The translations under genes were made by a program, and so were the position numbers. From positions 1-41,040 of the forward strand of contig JAHFDS010000015.1 in assembly GCA_023248855.1 (NCBI GenBank): a DNA stretch of 41,040 bases, read 5' to 3'. Source of the stretch: Myxococcales bacterium (GTDB taxonomy: Bacteria > Myxococcota_A > Polyangia > JAHFDS01). Positions 23,637-31,330 of the stretch are shown one piece after another (the stretch's first letter is position 1; every line of letters begins with the position of its first letter). The notes under the pieces were generated by a model that was not told the origin of the DNA, did no database searches, and was given only the letters and a program-made list of their open reading frames with translations.

Positions 23637-26348
23637 TCAGAGCACCGAGAGCACGCGCTCGAGCGCCCCGCGGATCGAGGCCAGGCGCGCGGCTTCCCAG
23701 ATCTTGCCTCCGTCGCGATCGCGCACGTAGAACACGTCGGCCACCCGGTTGGCCTCGGTCGCGATCTTGGACAGCTGGATGTCGAGGCCGAGCTCGGCCA
23801 GCGTCCGCGTGACCGCGTACAGCACGCCGGCGCGATCCTGCGTGTACACGTCGATGACGGTGAAGTCGGCCGAGACCTGGTTGTCGACCTCGATCTCGGT
23901 CAGCACCTCGGGCTCGTGCTTGACCGGCATCGCCGCCGACGGCTTGGCCTTCTCGACCAGGAGGCCCGGATCGGTCGCGCCCGAGAGCACCGCCTCGAGC
24001 TGCGTCGCGACCCGCTGCCACCGCGCCTCGTCCGTGATGGCGCGGCCGATGCGGTCGCGCATGTGGAACACGTCGAGCGCGAGGCCCGGATCCCCCGCCG
24101 CGGCGTCCGGGCTGGGGAAGCTCGTCACCTGCGCGGCGAGCACATCGACGCGGTTGCCGAGCAGCACGCCGGCCACTTGGGCGAGCAGACCCGGGTGATC
24201 CTCGGCGCAGATCACGAGCTCGGTGAAGCCGCGCTTGGGGCGGTGCTCGACCGCGATCGCACAGCGGCTGCCGTCCTTGCGCCGCCGGGTGAACACCTCG
24301 AGGTGTCGCCTCACGGCCTGCGGGGCGTTCACCGAGAAGTAGCGATCCGGCAGCGCGTCGAGCACGGCGCGCGTCGCCCCATCGAGCCCCTCGCACGCCT
24401 CGGCGGCCTTCTTGCGGCGCGCCTTCGCGTGCGCCGATCCGTCGCGAGAGGCCAGGTCAGGCCCCCGCCGCAGGTAGGCCAGCGTGCGCTCGTACAGCTC
24501 GCCGAGCAGCGACGCCCGCCACTCGGTCATCGCTCCCGGGTTCGTCATCGTCATGTCCGAAAGCGTCAGGACGAACAGCTCGCGCAGGGTCTCCTCGTCG
24601 CCGACGTCGGCGGCAAAGCGCGCGATCATCGCGCCGTCGTGCACGTCGCGCCGCTGGGACAGGTGCGACATCACGAGGTGCCGCCGCACGAGCAGCTCCA
24701 CGCGCTCGGCGTCCTCGGCGTCGAGCCCGAAACGCCGGCACACCTCGGCGGCGATCCGGGCGCCCTTCTCGCTGTGTCCGCGACCGAGGGGCTTGCCGAC
24801 GTCGTGGAGCAGCACGCCGAGGTAGAGCGCCCGCGGCCGCGTGATCTCCCGGATCGCCCGCGTGGCCATGGGCCGCTCGGCCGAGAGCTCGCCGCGCTGC
24901 AGTCGCTTGCAGTATTGCACCGCGTAGAGCGAGTGCTGATCGACCGTGTACACGTGATAGAGGTCGTGCTGCACGCGTCCCGTGCAGGGCCCCAGCTCCG
25001 GCACCAGGGCGGCGAGCAGACCGAGGTCGTGCAGCTGCTCGAGCAGCGAGGGGTTCCTGGCGTCGCGGGGATCGCAGAGCAGCGAGAGGAACGCCTCGGC
25101 GGCCTCGCGCGTCTGCAGCGCCGAGCCCACGCGGGTCGAGAAGTCCGCCAGGAGGTCCTTGGTGTGGCCGTGCAGCTCGGCCCCGAGGTCGAGCGCCACC
25201 AGGAAGATGCGCACCGCCTCCCACGGCCGCTCCGCCAGGATGTCGGCGCCATTGGTCGTCACCCGGCCGTTGAACGTCGAGAAGCTCCCGTCGAGCCGGC
25301 GGACGACGGGCTTGCGCCGCGCGGGGACCAGGCTCCGCTCGAGCAGCCGCTCGGTCTCTCGCTGCACGTTCTTGGCGTGCACCTGCAGCGTGTGCATGAG
25401 CTCCTCGACCGCCGGAGCGACGGCGGGCCGCACCTCGCCGGGCTGCACGCGCGCGTGCGGGTAGAGCCTGCGAGCGAGCGCCTCCTGGATGTCGAACGTC
25501 AGCTGGTCCTGTCGTCGCTTGGCGTGCAGGTGGCACAGGAAGCGGACCGACAGGAACCAGGCGCGCGCGGCCTCGAGCGCCTGTGCCGCCCGATCCCCGA
25601 GCGCCCCCAGGCGAGCCAGCGCATGGAACGCGCCGGGCCCGAACCCTGGATCCTGCCAGATCCAGCGCGACCGCGCGGCCCACAGGCCGAGCAGCAGATC
25701 ACGGTGCCCGCCGGGGCCGTTCTTGAGGTTCGGCTCGAGCAGGAACATGGTATCGCCGAACCGCTCGTGGCGGGTCTTGCGCTCCTCGTCGAGCCGCTTG
25801 ATGAAGCCGTTGGGATCCCGATCGAGCGCGCGGCGCGCCAGCTCCACCAGCTCGTCGTGCAGCGCCGGGGGGCCGCAGACCAGGCGCGTGTCGAGCAGCT
25901 CGGTCGCGACCGCGAGGTCGTCCCTGCCGAGCGCGATCATCTCCTCGGGCGTGCGCACCGCGTGACCCACATCGAGGCGCGCATCCCACAGCGGATACAG
26001 CACCGCCTCGGCCAGCTTGCCGACGACGGGGTCCGACGATCGCCTGGGCACCAGGAACACGAGGTCGAGGTCGGACCGCGGCAAGAGCTCGCGCCGGCCG
26101 TAGCCCCCGGTCGCGATGACGGCGAGCGGGGGCGGCAGCGCCGGGAGATCCCGGCGGGCGGCCTCGAACAGCGTCTGCAGCACCTGGTCCGCCGCGTCGG
26201 CGAGCTCGCGACAGAGCGCGTCGCCGCTCCGGCCGTCCGCGGCGCCGGCCTCGACGGCAGCCCGCACCCCCACCAGCTGCTCGCGCGCCCAGTCGGAGCG
26301 GCCCTTGCGGCTTTCGGCTCCAGCTCCTGCCACTTGTGCGCGCTCCAT
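23637..26348 (-). CDS. glnD: Bifunctional PII uridylyltransferase / uridylyl-removing enzyme
   Basis: A 903-aa GlnD with all four domains. The nucleotidyltransferase domain has GGYGRREL (81-88) and SDLDLVFLVP (92-101) with metal-binding Asp residues. The HD phosphohydrolase domain has LLHDVGKPLGRGHSEKG near 520 and RRHLVMSHLSQRRD. Two C-terminal ACT domains begin at LVICAEDHPGLLAQVAGVL (~705) and TVIDVYTQDRAGVLYAVTRTL (~820). It uridylylates PII proteins when glutamine is low and removes UMP when glutamine is high, linking nitrogen status to gene expression. The ATG at 26348 gives the usual length; earlier in-frame codons would run into the divergent gene at 26401. It leads a leftward operon with the TPR, DUF218 and RCK genes. 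No PII (glnB) gene is in the window. Confidence 0.96.
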   Translation of the reverse strand: MERAQVAGAGAESRKGRSDWAREQLVGVRAAVEAGAADGRSGDALCRELADAADQVLQTLFEAARRDLPALPPPLAVIATGGYGRRELLPRSDLDLVFLVPRRSSDPVVGKLAEAVLYPLWDARLDVGHAVRTPEEMIALGRDDLAVATELLDTRLVCGPPALHDELVELARRALDRDPNGFIKRLDEERKTRHERFGDTMFLLEPNLKNGPGGHRDLLLGLWAARSRWIWQDPGFGPGAFHALARLGALGDRAAQALEAARAWFLSVRFLCHLHAKRRQDQLTFDIQEALARRLYPHARVQPGEVRPAVAPAVEELMHTLQVHAKNVQRETERLLERSLVPARRKPVVRRLDGSFSTFNGRVTTNGADILAERPWEAVRIFLVALDLGAELHGHTKDLLADFSTRVGSALQTREAAEAFLSLLCDPRDARNPSLLEQLHDLGLLAALVPELGPCTGRVQHDLYHVYTVDQHSLYAVQYCKRLQRGELSAERPMATRAIREITRPRALYLGVLLHDVGKPLGRGHSEKGARIAAEVCRRFGLDAEDAERVELLVRRHLVMSHLSQRRDVHDGAMIARFAADVGDEETLRELFVLTLSDMTMTNPGAMTEWRASLLGELYERTLAYLRRGPDLASRDGSAHAKARRKKAAEACEGLDGATRAVLDALPDRYFSVNAPQAVRRHLEVFTRRRKDGSRCAIAVEHRPKRGFTELVICAEDHPGLLAQVAGVLLGNRVDVLAAQVTSFPSPDAAAGDPGLALDVFHMRDRIGRAITDEARWQRVATQLEAVLSGATDPGLLVEKAKPSAAMPVKHEPEVLTEIEVDNQVSADFTVIDVYTQDRAGVLYAVTRTLAELGLDIQLSKIATEANRVADVFYVRDRDGGKIWEAARLASIRGALERVLSVL

Positions 26349-26400
26349 GGGCCCGCGCGTAGTGTATCCTCGTGGACCGGCATCCGCCGAGGGGCACACG

Positions 26401-26874
26401 ATGGCAGAGATCGAGATCGGCCCACTGAGCGAGCGGCTGAGCGACGAGGAGATCGGCGACCTGCGAAAGCGGCTGGATCGCCTGGGCGCACCCAAGCTCC
26501 CGAGCGCGGACGACCACGCGGGCGGCAAGGGAGACCACCACGTCGACTCCGAGGCGCTCGAGGAGCTGCTCGACCGGCTCGACGAGCACGAGGCCGCGTG
26601 TGAGATCTACCTGCCGGTCGAGTTCGACGGGCGAGCGGAGGTCGGCGGCTGGCGAATCGGCAGCGCGCCGCTCCTGCTCGAGGTGCTCGACGAGGTCAAG
26701 GACGAGCTCGACCTCGAAGAGGAGGACGACGAGGACGAGGAGATCGACGACGAGGATGACGTCGTCGTCGATCACGCGACCCGCAAGAGCGAGCTCGTCC
26801 GGGCCTGGAAGCTGCTCTACGCGGGCGCCCAGCAGGCGATCGAGCAGCGACTGCCCCTGCTCCTGTCGGTGTGA
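26401..26874 (+). CDS. Acidic protein of unknown function
   Basis: A 157-aa protein that I do not recognise. Features that stand out are an N-terminal Glu/Arg-rich helix (SERLSDEEIGDLRKRLDRLG), a central possible beta region (CEIYLPVEFDGRAEVGGWRIG) and an acidic run from about 102 to 122 made almost only of Glu and Asp, followed by a short basic-hydrophobic helix. No signal peptide or membrane helix is present, so it is cytosolic. The ATG is preceded by GAGGGG at good spacing. It is divergent from glnD across 52 bp, and its stop overlaps the start of the second DUF218 gene. Codon use is like its neighbours, so it is a real gene. Confidence 0.75.
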   Translation: MAEIEIGPLSERLSDEEIGDLRKRLDRLGAPKLPSADDHAGGKGDHHVDSEALEELLDRLDEHEAACEIYLPVEFDGRAEVGGWRIGSAPLLLEVLDEVKDELDLEEEDDEDEEIDDEDDVVVDHATRKSELVRAWKLLYAGAQQAIEQRLPLLLSV

Positions 26875-27452
26875 CGGGTCCCCCCGCGCGAGGCGCGTTC
26901 CATGCGCTCATGCGCATGAGCGTATCCATCCTCGGAAGGCCGCTCGCGGAGCACCACGCGGCGGGCCCGGCGGATGCCGCGGTCGTGCTCGGCGCACCGC
27001 CCTGGCCCGACGGGACGGTGACCCCGCTGCTCGAGGAGCGCCTCGTCGCCGGTGCGGGCCTGTACCACGCCGGGCTGGTCCCACACCTGGTCGCCACGGG
27101 CGGCAGGAGCCCGGGCTGCCGACACGACGCGCCCGAGGCCGTGATCATGGCAAGCCGCCTCGAGGCGCTCGGCGTGCCGGCGACCGCCATCCTGGTCGAG
27201 CCACGCGCCCGCTGCACCGCCGAGAACGCCCGCCTCACCGCCGCGCTGCTCTTGCCGGCCGGACGCACCACCGTCTGGGTGGTCACGCAGCCCTTTCACC
27301 TGCGGCGAGCGCTCCTGTGGTTCCGGCGTGCGGGGCTCTCGCCGCGCGGCCTGGAGCTTGGTCCGAGCGTGCTCGACCAGCGCCCCGGTCGGGGCCTTCG
27401 TTTCGCGCTCACCGAGTACGCCGCGCTGCTCGCCGCCTGGCGCCCGCGGTGA
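26871..27452 (+). CDS. DUF218 (YdcF-like) family protein, soluble form
   Basis: A 193-aa protein with the DUF218 pattern: DAAVVLGAPPWPDGTVTPLLEERLVAG, LYHAGLVPHLVATGG, EAVIMASRLEALGVPATAILVEP, CTAENARLTAALL and VVTQPFHLRRALLWFRRAGL. Unlike the copy at 22100 it lacks an N-terminal membrane helix. The GTG at 26871 overlaps the stop of the acidic protein gene (GTGA), which suggests coupling; ATGs at 26910 and 26916 would shorten it by 13 or 15 residues and leave the domain intact. A hydrolase or transferase role in envelope metabolism is possible from the family, but not shown. The 3' end is 11 bp from the convergent lipoprotein gene. Confidence 0.85.
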   Translation: MTGPPARGAFHALMRMSVSILGRPLAEHHAAGPADAAVVLGAPPWPDGTVTPLLEERLVAGAGLYHAGLVPHLVATGGRSPGCRHDAPEAVIMASRLEALGVPATAILVEPRARCTAENARLTAALLLPAGRTTVWVVTQPFHLRRALLWFRRAGLSPRGLELGPSVLDQRPGRGLRFALTEYAALLAAWRPR

Positions 27453-27463
27453 CCGGCGTGCGG

Positions 27464-28756
27464 TCAGGGCGCGGGCGCCGCGCAACCGAGACGCTCACCC
27501 GCGGCGAAGGCAGCGGGTAGCAGCGGCTCGAGGTCGAAGATGGCCTGACGCATCCCCCGCGGCACGCTGCCGCCCGAGCAGGTGCAGGTGCCGCTCGCGC
27601 TCGACCACTGGCACCCGAGCGCCAGGCACTCGTTGACGCAGCCGGTCGCGGTCTGGCGCGGCACGTCCAGGACGCCCGGCGCACACACGGCGGCAAACGA
27701 CACGCTGCCGCAGGCCTCGCCGTGCACCACCCGCGCGAGCGCGTCCTGTCCGAGGAGCGAGAACGACAGCGACGTGCCCGCCTCGCAGGGCTTTCTGACG
27801 CCGTACTCCATCGCGCCCGCGAGGCGCTCGGTGCCCGAGACGGCGCACGCACAGGCCGGCCCGCTGTCGGTCGTCTCGAACCGGAGGGGCCCCGGGCTCC
27901 AGGTGGGCGGATCGTGCTCGCAGGAAAGTGGTGCGATCGAGCTGGATCCGGCGGAGGTCGAGTGCTCGGCCACGTGGTCGACGAGCCCGGCGCCGACGAG
28001 GCCGACGACCGCGCCGGTGCCATCGAGCGCGACGGAGCGTGCCGGCGAGCCCTCGCCCACCGTGACGAGGCCGGTCCATCCCGTGCGGATGCACACGCCG
28101 GCGGCATCGCAGACGCGCAGGCAGCGCGTCCCGCTGTCCCCGTCGCAGGTGTCCTGGAACGCCACCGGCGGATCGAGCACCGGGTCCCCGGTGGCCACGC
28201 GAAAGCGCATGGGATCGTCGGTCGCGGCGGCGCGCAGGGCACCGTCCACGCGCCGCCCGTGGAGGTACGGCATGGCGGCGAAGGTGATCTGGCCGGGCTG
28301 CCTTGCCGCAAGCGGCGCCTGCGCGATGAGGACCCCGAGCGTGACCAGGCAACGCTGCGTCGCCCGCGTGAAGTCGAGCGCCACGCCGGGGCGGCCCGGG
28401 GAGACGTCATTTCTGGAAATGAGATAGCAGGGGCGCTGCCTCGGCTGCAGGAGGTCGCTCGGCTCGTTGCCCGTCAGGACCTCGCGCACGGCGAGCTCGC
28501 CGAGGGCTTGCACCAGGAGCGTGCCGACGACGCCCCGTCCGATCGCCGCCCACGAGGTGTCCGTGGACGGCGCCACCTCCAGACCCACCGTGAAGCCGGG
28601 GCCGTCACTCGTGACGAACGCGTCGAGCGGGGCGTCCGGGGGGGACGGCGCGCCCGCGGCGTCGGGTCGCGCACCGATGCGCACGCCCCCGTCCGAGCAG
28701 GCCACGAGCGCAAGAAATGCGAGGAGGCGCGTGCAGCGCATTTTCGCGCGGACCAT
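27464..28756 (-). CDS. Cysteine-rich lipoprotein of unknown function
   Basis: A 430-aa secreted protein that I do not recognise. A signal peptide ends in the lipobox LVAC (Cys20 from this start); an internal ATG at 28741 gives a tighter signal (MRCTRLLAFLALVAC). A short Asp/Ala/Pro-rich linker follows. The mature part has two Cys-rich zones, CDGDSGTRCLRVCDAAGVC in the middle and CVNECLALGCQWSSASGTCTC near the C terminus, the latter like small disulfide knots in extracellular proteins. It probably sits on the outer membrane or cell surface. It starts 12 bp after the stop of the small membrane protein gene, so the two are co-transcribed. Confidence 0.8.
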   Translation of the reverse strand: MVRAKMRCTRLLAFLALVACSDGGVRIGARPDAAGAPSPPDAPLDAFVTSDGPGFTVGLEVAPSTDTSWAAIGRGVVGTLLVQALGELAVREVLTGNEPSDLLQPRQRPCYLISRNDVSPGRPGVALDFTRATQRCLVTLGVLIAQAPLAARQPGQITFAAMPYLHGRRVDGALRAAATDDPMRFRVATGDPVLDPPVAFQDTCDGDSGTRCLRVCDAAGVCIRTGWTGLVTVGEGSPARSVALDGTGAVVGLVGAGLVDHVAEHSTSAGSSSIAPLSCEHDPPTWSPGPLRFETTDSGPACACAVSGTERLAGAMEYGVRKPCEAGTSLSFSLLGQDALARVVHGEACGSVSFAAVCAPGVLDVPRQTATGCVNECLALGCQWSSASGTCTCSGGSVPRGMRQAIFDLEPLLPAAFAAGERLGCAAPAP

Positions 28757-28768
28757 ACCGCCAGTCGG

Positions 28769-29026
28769 TCACTGCGGGACGAAGTTCACGCGGACCGGGC
28801 GCGGGGTCTCCCCCGGTGCTGCAGGCGGGGGCGGCGGTGGACGCCGGCTCATCTCCGCGACAGCCCACCGGCGATACACCGCCGAGAAATACAGCAGGCC
28901 GCTGACGATGAAGCCGGTCACCACGAGGCCGAGCGCACCACCGAGGAGCCGCTTGGCCCAGACGGCCCGCCCACGACGCAGGGGGCCGAGCTCCTCGAGC
29001 GGCACCTGGCGCGGCGGATTCTTCAC
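28769..29026 (-). CDS. Small single-pass membrane protein with Pro-rich tail
   Basis: An 85-aa protein: a charged N terminus, one hydrophobic segment (LLGGALGLVVTGFIVSGLLYF, ~28-48) and a tail with a run of six prolines. No family is recognised. It starts with GTG and lies 33 bp from the divergent DisA_N gene and 12 bp upstream of the Cys-rich lipoprotein gene, suggesting the two encoded proteins act together at the envelope. The high GC at third codon positions supports coding. Confidence 0.65.
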   Translation of the reverse strand: MKNPPRQVPLEELGPLRRGRAVWAKRLLGGALGLVVTGFIVSGLLYFSAVYRRWAVAEMSRRPPPPPPAAPGETPRPVRVNFVPQ

Positions 29027-29059
29027 GTTTGGACCATAGCGCGGATACGATTTGCGCGC

Positions 29060-29947
29060 ATGTCACCCATCCCGCCGCCGCTCGACGACTTCCTCGAGGC
29101 GGCGTTCGCGCTGGTCCGCAAGAAGGCCTTCGCCCACCTGCTCTACATCGGCGACCTGCCGCTGCCCGCGGTGACGCCGGCCGTCAAGAAGAAGCTGACC
29201 CAGGCGGTGACCAGCGAGCCGCAGCGCGCGGTCGCCAACGCCCAGGGCGTGTTCGCGGTCGCGATCCCTGCCTACGAGGGCCTGTCGCGCCAGGAAAAGC
29301 TCAAGCTGGCGCTGCTCGCTGGCGTGTCGGCGGCGCGCTTCAAGGAGGGCGAGACGGTCCTCGTCATCGTGGGCAAGCGGGCCACCAGCTGGCCCGACAC
29401 GCTCATGATGGTGACCATCGGCCGGCGGCAGTCGGAGAACGCCACCGACGACCTGCACTTCGAGCTGCCCAGCGACGACCGCATCCCGTCGCAGGTGCTC
29501 GAGGGCCTGATCGAGCAGGCGGTCACGATCGGCATCGAAGGCTGGGAGGGGCACCCGATCGGCACGCTGTTCGTCGTCGGCGACACCTCGCGCGTGCTCG
29601 AGCGCTCGAAGCAGCTGTCGATGAACCCCTTCCAGGGCTACCCCGAGAGCGAGAAGAACCTCCTGAACCCGATGGTGCGCGACGCCTTGCGCAGCTTCGC
29701 CGTGCTGGACGGCGCCTTCGTCATCCGCGAGGACGGCGTCGTGCTGGCGGCCGGGCGATACCTGCAGTTCGGAGACTCGGACGTCAAGGTCTCGCTCGGC
29801 CTCGGGGCGCGGCACATGGCGGCCGCCGGGATCTCGCGCGAGTCGGAGGCGATGGCGATCTGCGTGTCGCAGACCTCCGGGGCCGTGCGCGTGTTCAGAA
29901 AGGGCGAGGTGGTCCTGCAGATCTCCCCGCGCTCGCGCCGCATCTAG
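29060..29947 (+). CDS. DisA_N-domain protein, probable diadenylate (c-di-AMP) cyclase of CdaZ-like layout
   Basis: A 295-aa soluble protein. The C-terminal ~110 residues carry the DisA_N/DAC signature: LDGAFVIREDGVVLAAGRYL with the DGA motif at 217-219, GARHMAAAGIS with Arg251-His252 where catalytic RHR/RHxA is expected, and SQTSGAVRVFRKG where SEETG is usual. The N-terminal half (VFAVAIPAYEGLSRQEKLKL, then EGETVLVIVGKRATSWPDTL) looks like a pyruvate-kinase C-terminal-like fold, the arrangement known for CdaZ-type cyclases. DAC enzymes join two ATP into c-di-AMP. The changes RHM for RHR and SQTSG for SEETG may lower or change activity. No membrane helices are present. It is divergent from the small membrane protein gene, with a possible -10 TACGAT just upstream. 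Confidence 0.85.
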   Translation: MSPIPPPLDDFLEAAFALVRKKAFAHLLYIGDLPLPAVTPAVKKKLTQAVTSEPQRAVANAQGVFAVAIPAYEGLSRQEKLKLALLAGVSAARFKEGETVLVIVGKRATSWPDTLMMVTIGRRQSENATDDLHFELPSDDRIPSQVLEGLIEQAVTIGIEGWEGHPIGTLFVVGDTSRVLERSKQLSMNPFQGYPESEKNLLNPMVRDALRSFAVLDGAFVIREDGVVLAAGRYLQFGDSDVKVSLGLGARHMAAAGISRESEAMAICVSQTSGAVRVFRKGEVVLQISPRSRRI

Positions 29948-29999
29948 TCCCGATGCGGATCCACCCTCTCGCTGACACAAGATGAAACGGTCGCCCAGC

Positions 30000-30034
30000 T
30001 GACCGGTCGATTTTGTTACGCCCACATGACCGGT
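30000..30034. promoter_or_regulatory. Paired TGACCGGT boxes upstream of the efflux operon
   Basis: TGACCGGT occurs at 30000-30007 (extended to the perfect palindrome GACCGGTC) and at 30027-30034, 27 bp apart. They lie about 141 and 114 bp upstream of the start predicted from the sigma54-like promoter at 30119. That is the usual place for enhancer sites of NtrC-type activators, one of which is encoded at 36313. Confidence 0.45.
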
Positions 30035-30118
30035 GCAAGATCACCCGACGCGAAGGGCGGGCGGTCCAAGTTGCGCCAGCGGCACGTGGTGACGGGCCCA
30101 CAGTCCCGCGATGTCGAG

Positions 30119-30134
30119 CGGAACGCGCCTTGCT
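30119..30134 (+). promoter_or_regulatory. Candidate sigma54 (-24/-12) promoter of the efflux operon
   Basis: CGGAACGCGCCTTGCT has the invariant GG (30120-30121) and GC (30132-30133) exactly 10 bp apart and matches the consensus TGGCACG-N4-TTGCW at all but two specified bases. The predicted +1 is near 30145, only 4 bp before the adaptor ATG at 30149, so the transcript would be almost leaderless or translation would begin further in. That conflict lowers confidence. Confidence 0.4.
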
Positions 30135-30148
30135 TGCAGGCAGCCGCC

Positions 30149-31327
30149 ATGACCGACGTGCCTGCTCCGGGGATCCGGCGTGGTCCCCGTGTTCCCATCG
30201 TGATCGGTGCAGGCACGCTGGCCATCGTCCTCCTCGGGGCACTGCTCTTCGTGCGCGCCAGCCAGGGGACCAACAAGAACGCCCTCGCCGAGCGCCCCAA
30301 GAGTGTCACCGTCGTCGAGGCAAGGCCCGCCGAGTACCGTCCCAGCCGGCGCTACGTCGGCACGATCGAGCCATGGGTGTCGGCGCGTCTCGGTCCCCAG
30401 CTCGTGTCGGCGTACGTGGACACGGTGCTCGTCCGCCCGGGCGCCACGGTCCGGCGCGGCCAGGTCGTCGCCACCCTGGACTGCCGCGGCGCTTCGGCCG
30501 CGAGCCAGGCGGTGGCGGCCCAGGCGCGCGCGCTCGAGACCAAGCAGGCGGCCATCTCGCACGAGGCCGAGCGGGTCTCCGGCATGCTCAAGGGCGGCTT
30601 CGTCTCGGAGAACGAGGCCGAGCAGAAGAGCGCCGACAGCGCGAGCCGCATGGCCGAGCTCCTCGCCACCAAGGCCAAGCTCCTCGGTAGCACGCTCGAG
30701 GTGCGCGATTGCATCCTGCGCGCACCCTTCTCGGGCGAGGTCGCCGAGCGACTCGTCGATCCGGGGGCATTCGTTCGGCCCGGAAGCGCCATCGTGACGC
30801 TCATCGAGCGCACCACGGCCAGGGTCAGCGCGGACGTCCCCGAGACCGACTTCTCGGCCGTTCCCCCGGGCACCCCGGTGAAGCTTCGCCTGGTCGCCAC
30901 GGGGCAGACGCTGGAGGCCAGCATCACGCGGCGATCGCCGGCTGCCGACGCTGTCACGCGAACGGTGCACGTCGAGATCGACCTCCGCGACACCGAGCGC
31001 AAGGTGCCCGTCGGCACCACGGCCGAGATCAACCTCGACATCGGAAGGCCCGAGCCCGCGACCGAGATCCCGCTCTCCGCCGCGTCCGTGCGCGGCAGCA
31101 AGGCCACGGTCTTCCTGATCGAGGGCGACGTGGCCAGAAAGACGGTTCTGACGGTCATGGGTGAGCGCGCCGGGAGCCTGTTCCTCGATCGCGCGCTCAA
31201 GCCGGGGACACGCGTCGTCACCGAGGGCCGTGACGCGCTGGCCGACGGTGATCGCGTGCTGGCCGCGGAGCGCTCGCAGTCGCCGACGAAGGCCGCGCTC
31301 CCCTCTCCTCCGACGAGTCGTGGGTAG
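30149..31327 (+). CDS. RND efflux periplasmic adaptor (membrane fusion protein)
   Basis: A 392-aa HlyD/AcrA-type adaptor. An N-terminal helix (~16-36) anchors it in the inner membrane. A lipoyl-type half motif follows (LVSAYVDTVLVRPGATVRRGQVVATLD), then a coiled-coil hairpin (~105-170), the second lipoyl half (ILRAPFSGEVAERLVDPGAFVRPGSAIVTLIE) and beta-barrel and membrane-proximal domains (DVPETDFSAVPPGTPVKLRL, PVGTTAEINLDIG). It bridges the RND pump and the outer-membrane channel. An upstream ATG at 30026 would add 41 residues of poor coding character and is rejected. The RND gene follows after 3 bp. No metal-binding His/Met/Cys-rich N terminus is seen, so heavy-metal export is not indicated by this protein. 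Confidence 0.92.
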   Translation: MTDVPAPGIRRGPRVPIVIGAGTLAIVLLGALLFVRASQGTNKNALAERPKSVTVVEARPAEYRPSRRYVGTIEPWVSARLGPQLVSAYVDTVLVRPGATVRRGQVVATLDCRGASAASQAVAAQARALETKQAAISHEAERVSGMLKGGFVSENEAEQKSADSASRMAELLATKAKLLGSTLEVRDCILRAPFSGEVAERLVDPGAFVRPGSAIVTLIERTTARVSADVPETDFSAVPPGTPVKLRLVATGQTLEASITRRSPAADAVTRTVHVEIDLRDTERKVPVGTTAEINLDIGRPEPATEIPLSAASVRGSKATVFLIEGDVARKTVLTVMGERAGSLFLDRALKPGTRVVTEGRDALADGDRVLAAERSQSPTKAALPSPPTSRG

Positions 31328-31330
31328 GCC

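Noticed and set aside
27722-29059. A long in-frame extension upstream of the DisA_N gene
   Set aside because: It is the complement of the Cys-rich lipoprotein gene, reads as low-complexity Arg/Ala/Gly sequence and has no family features.
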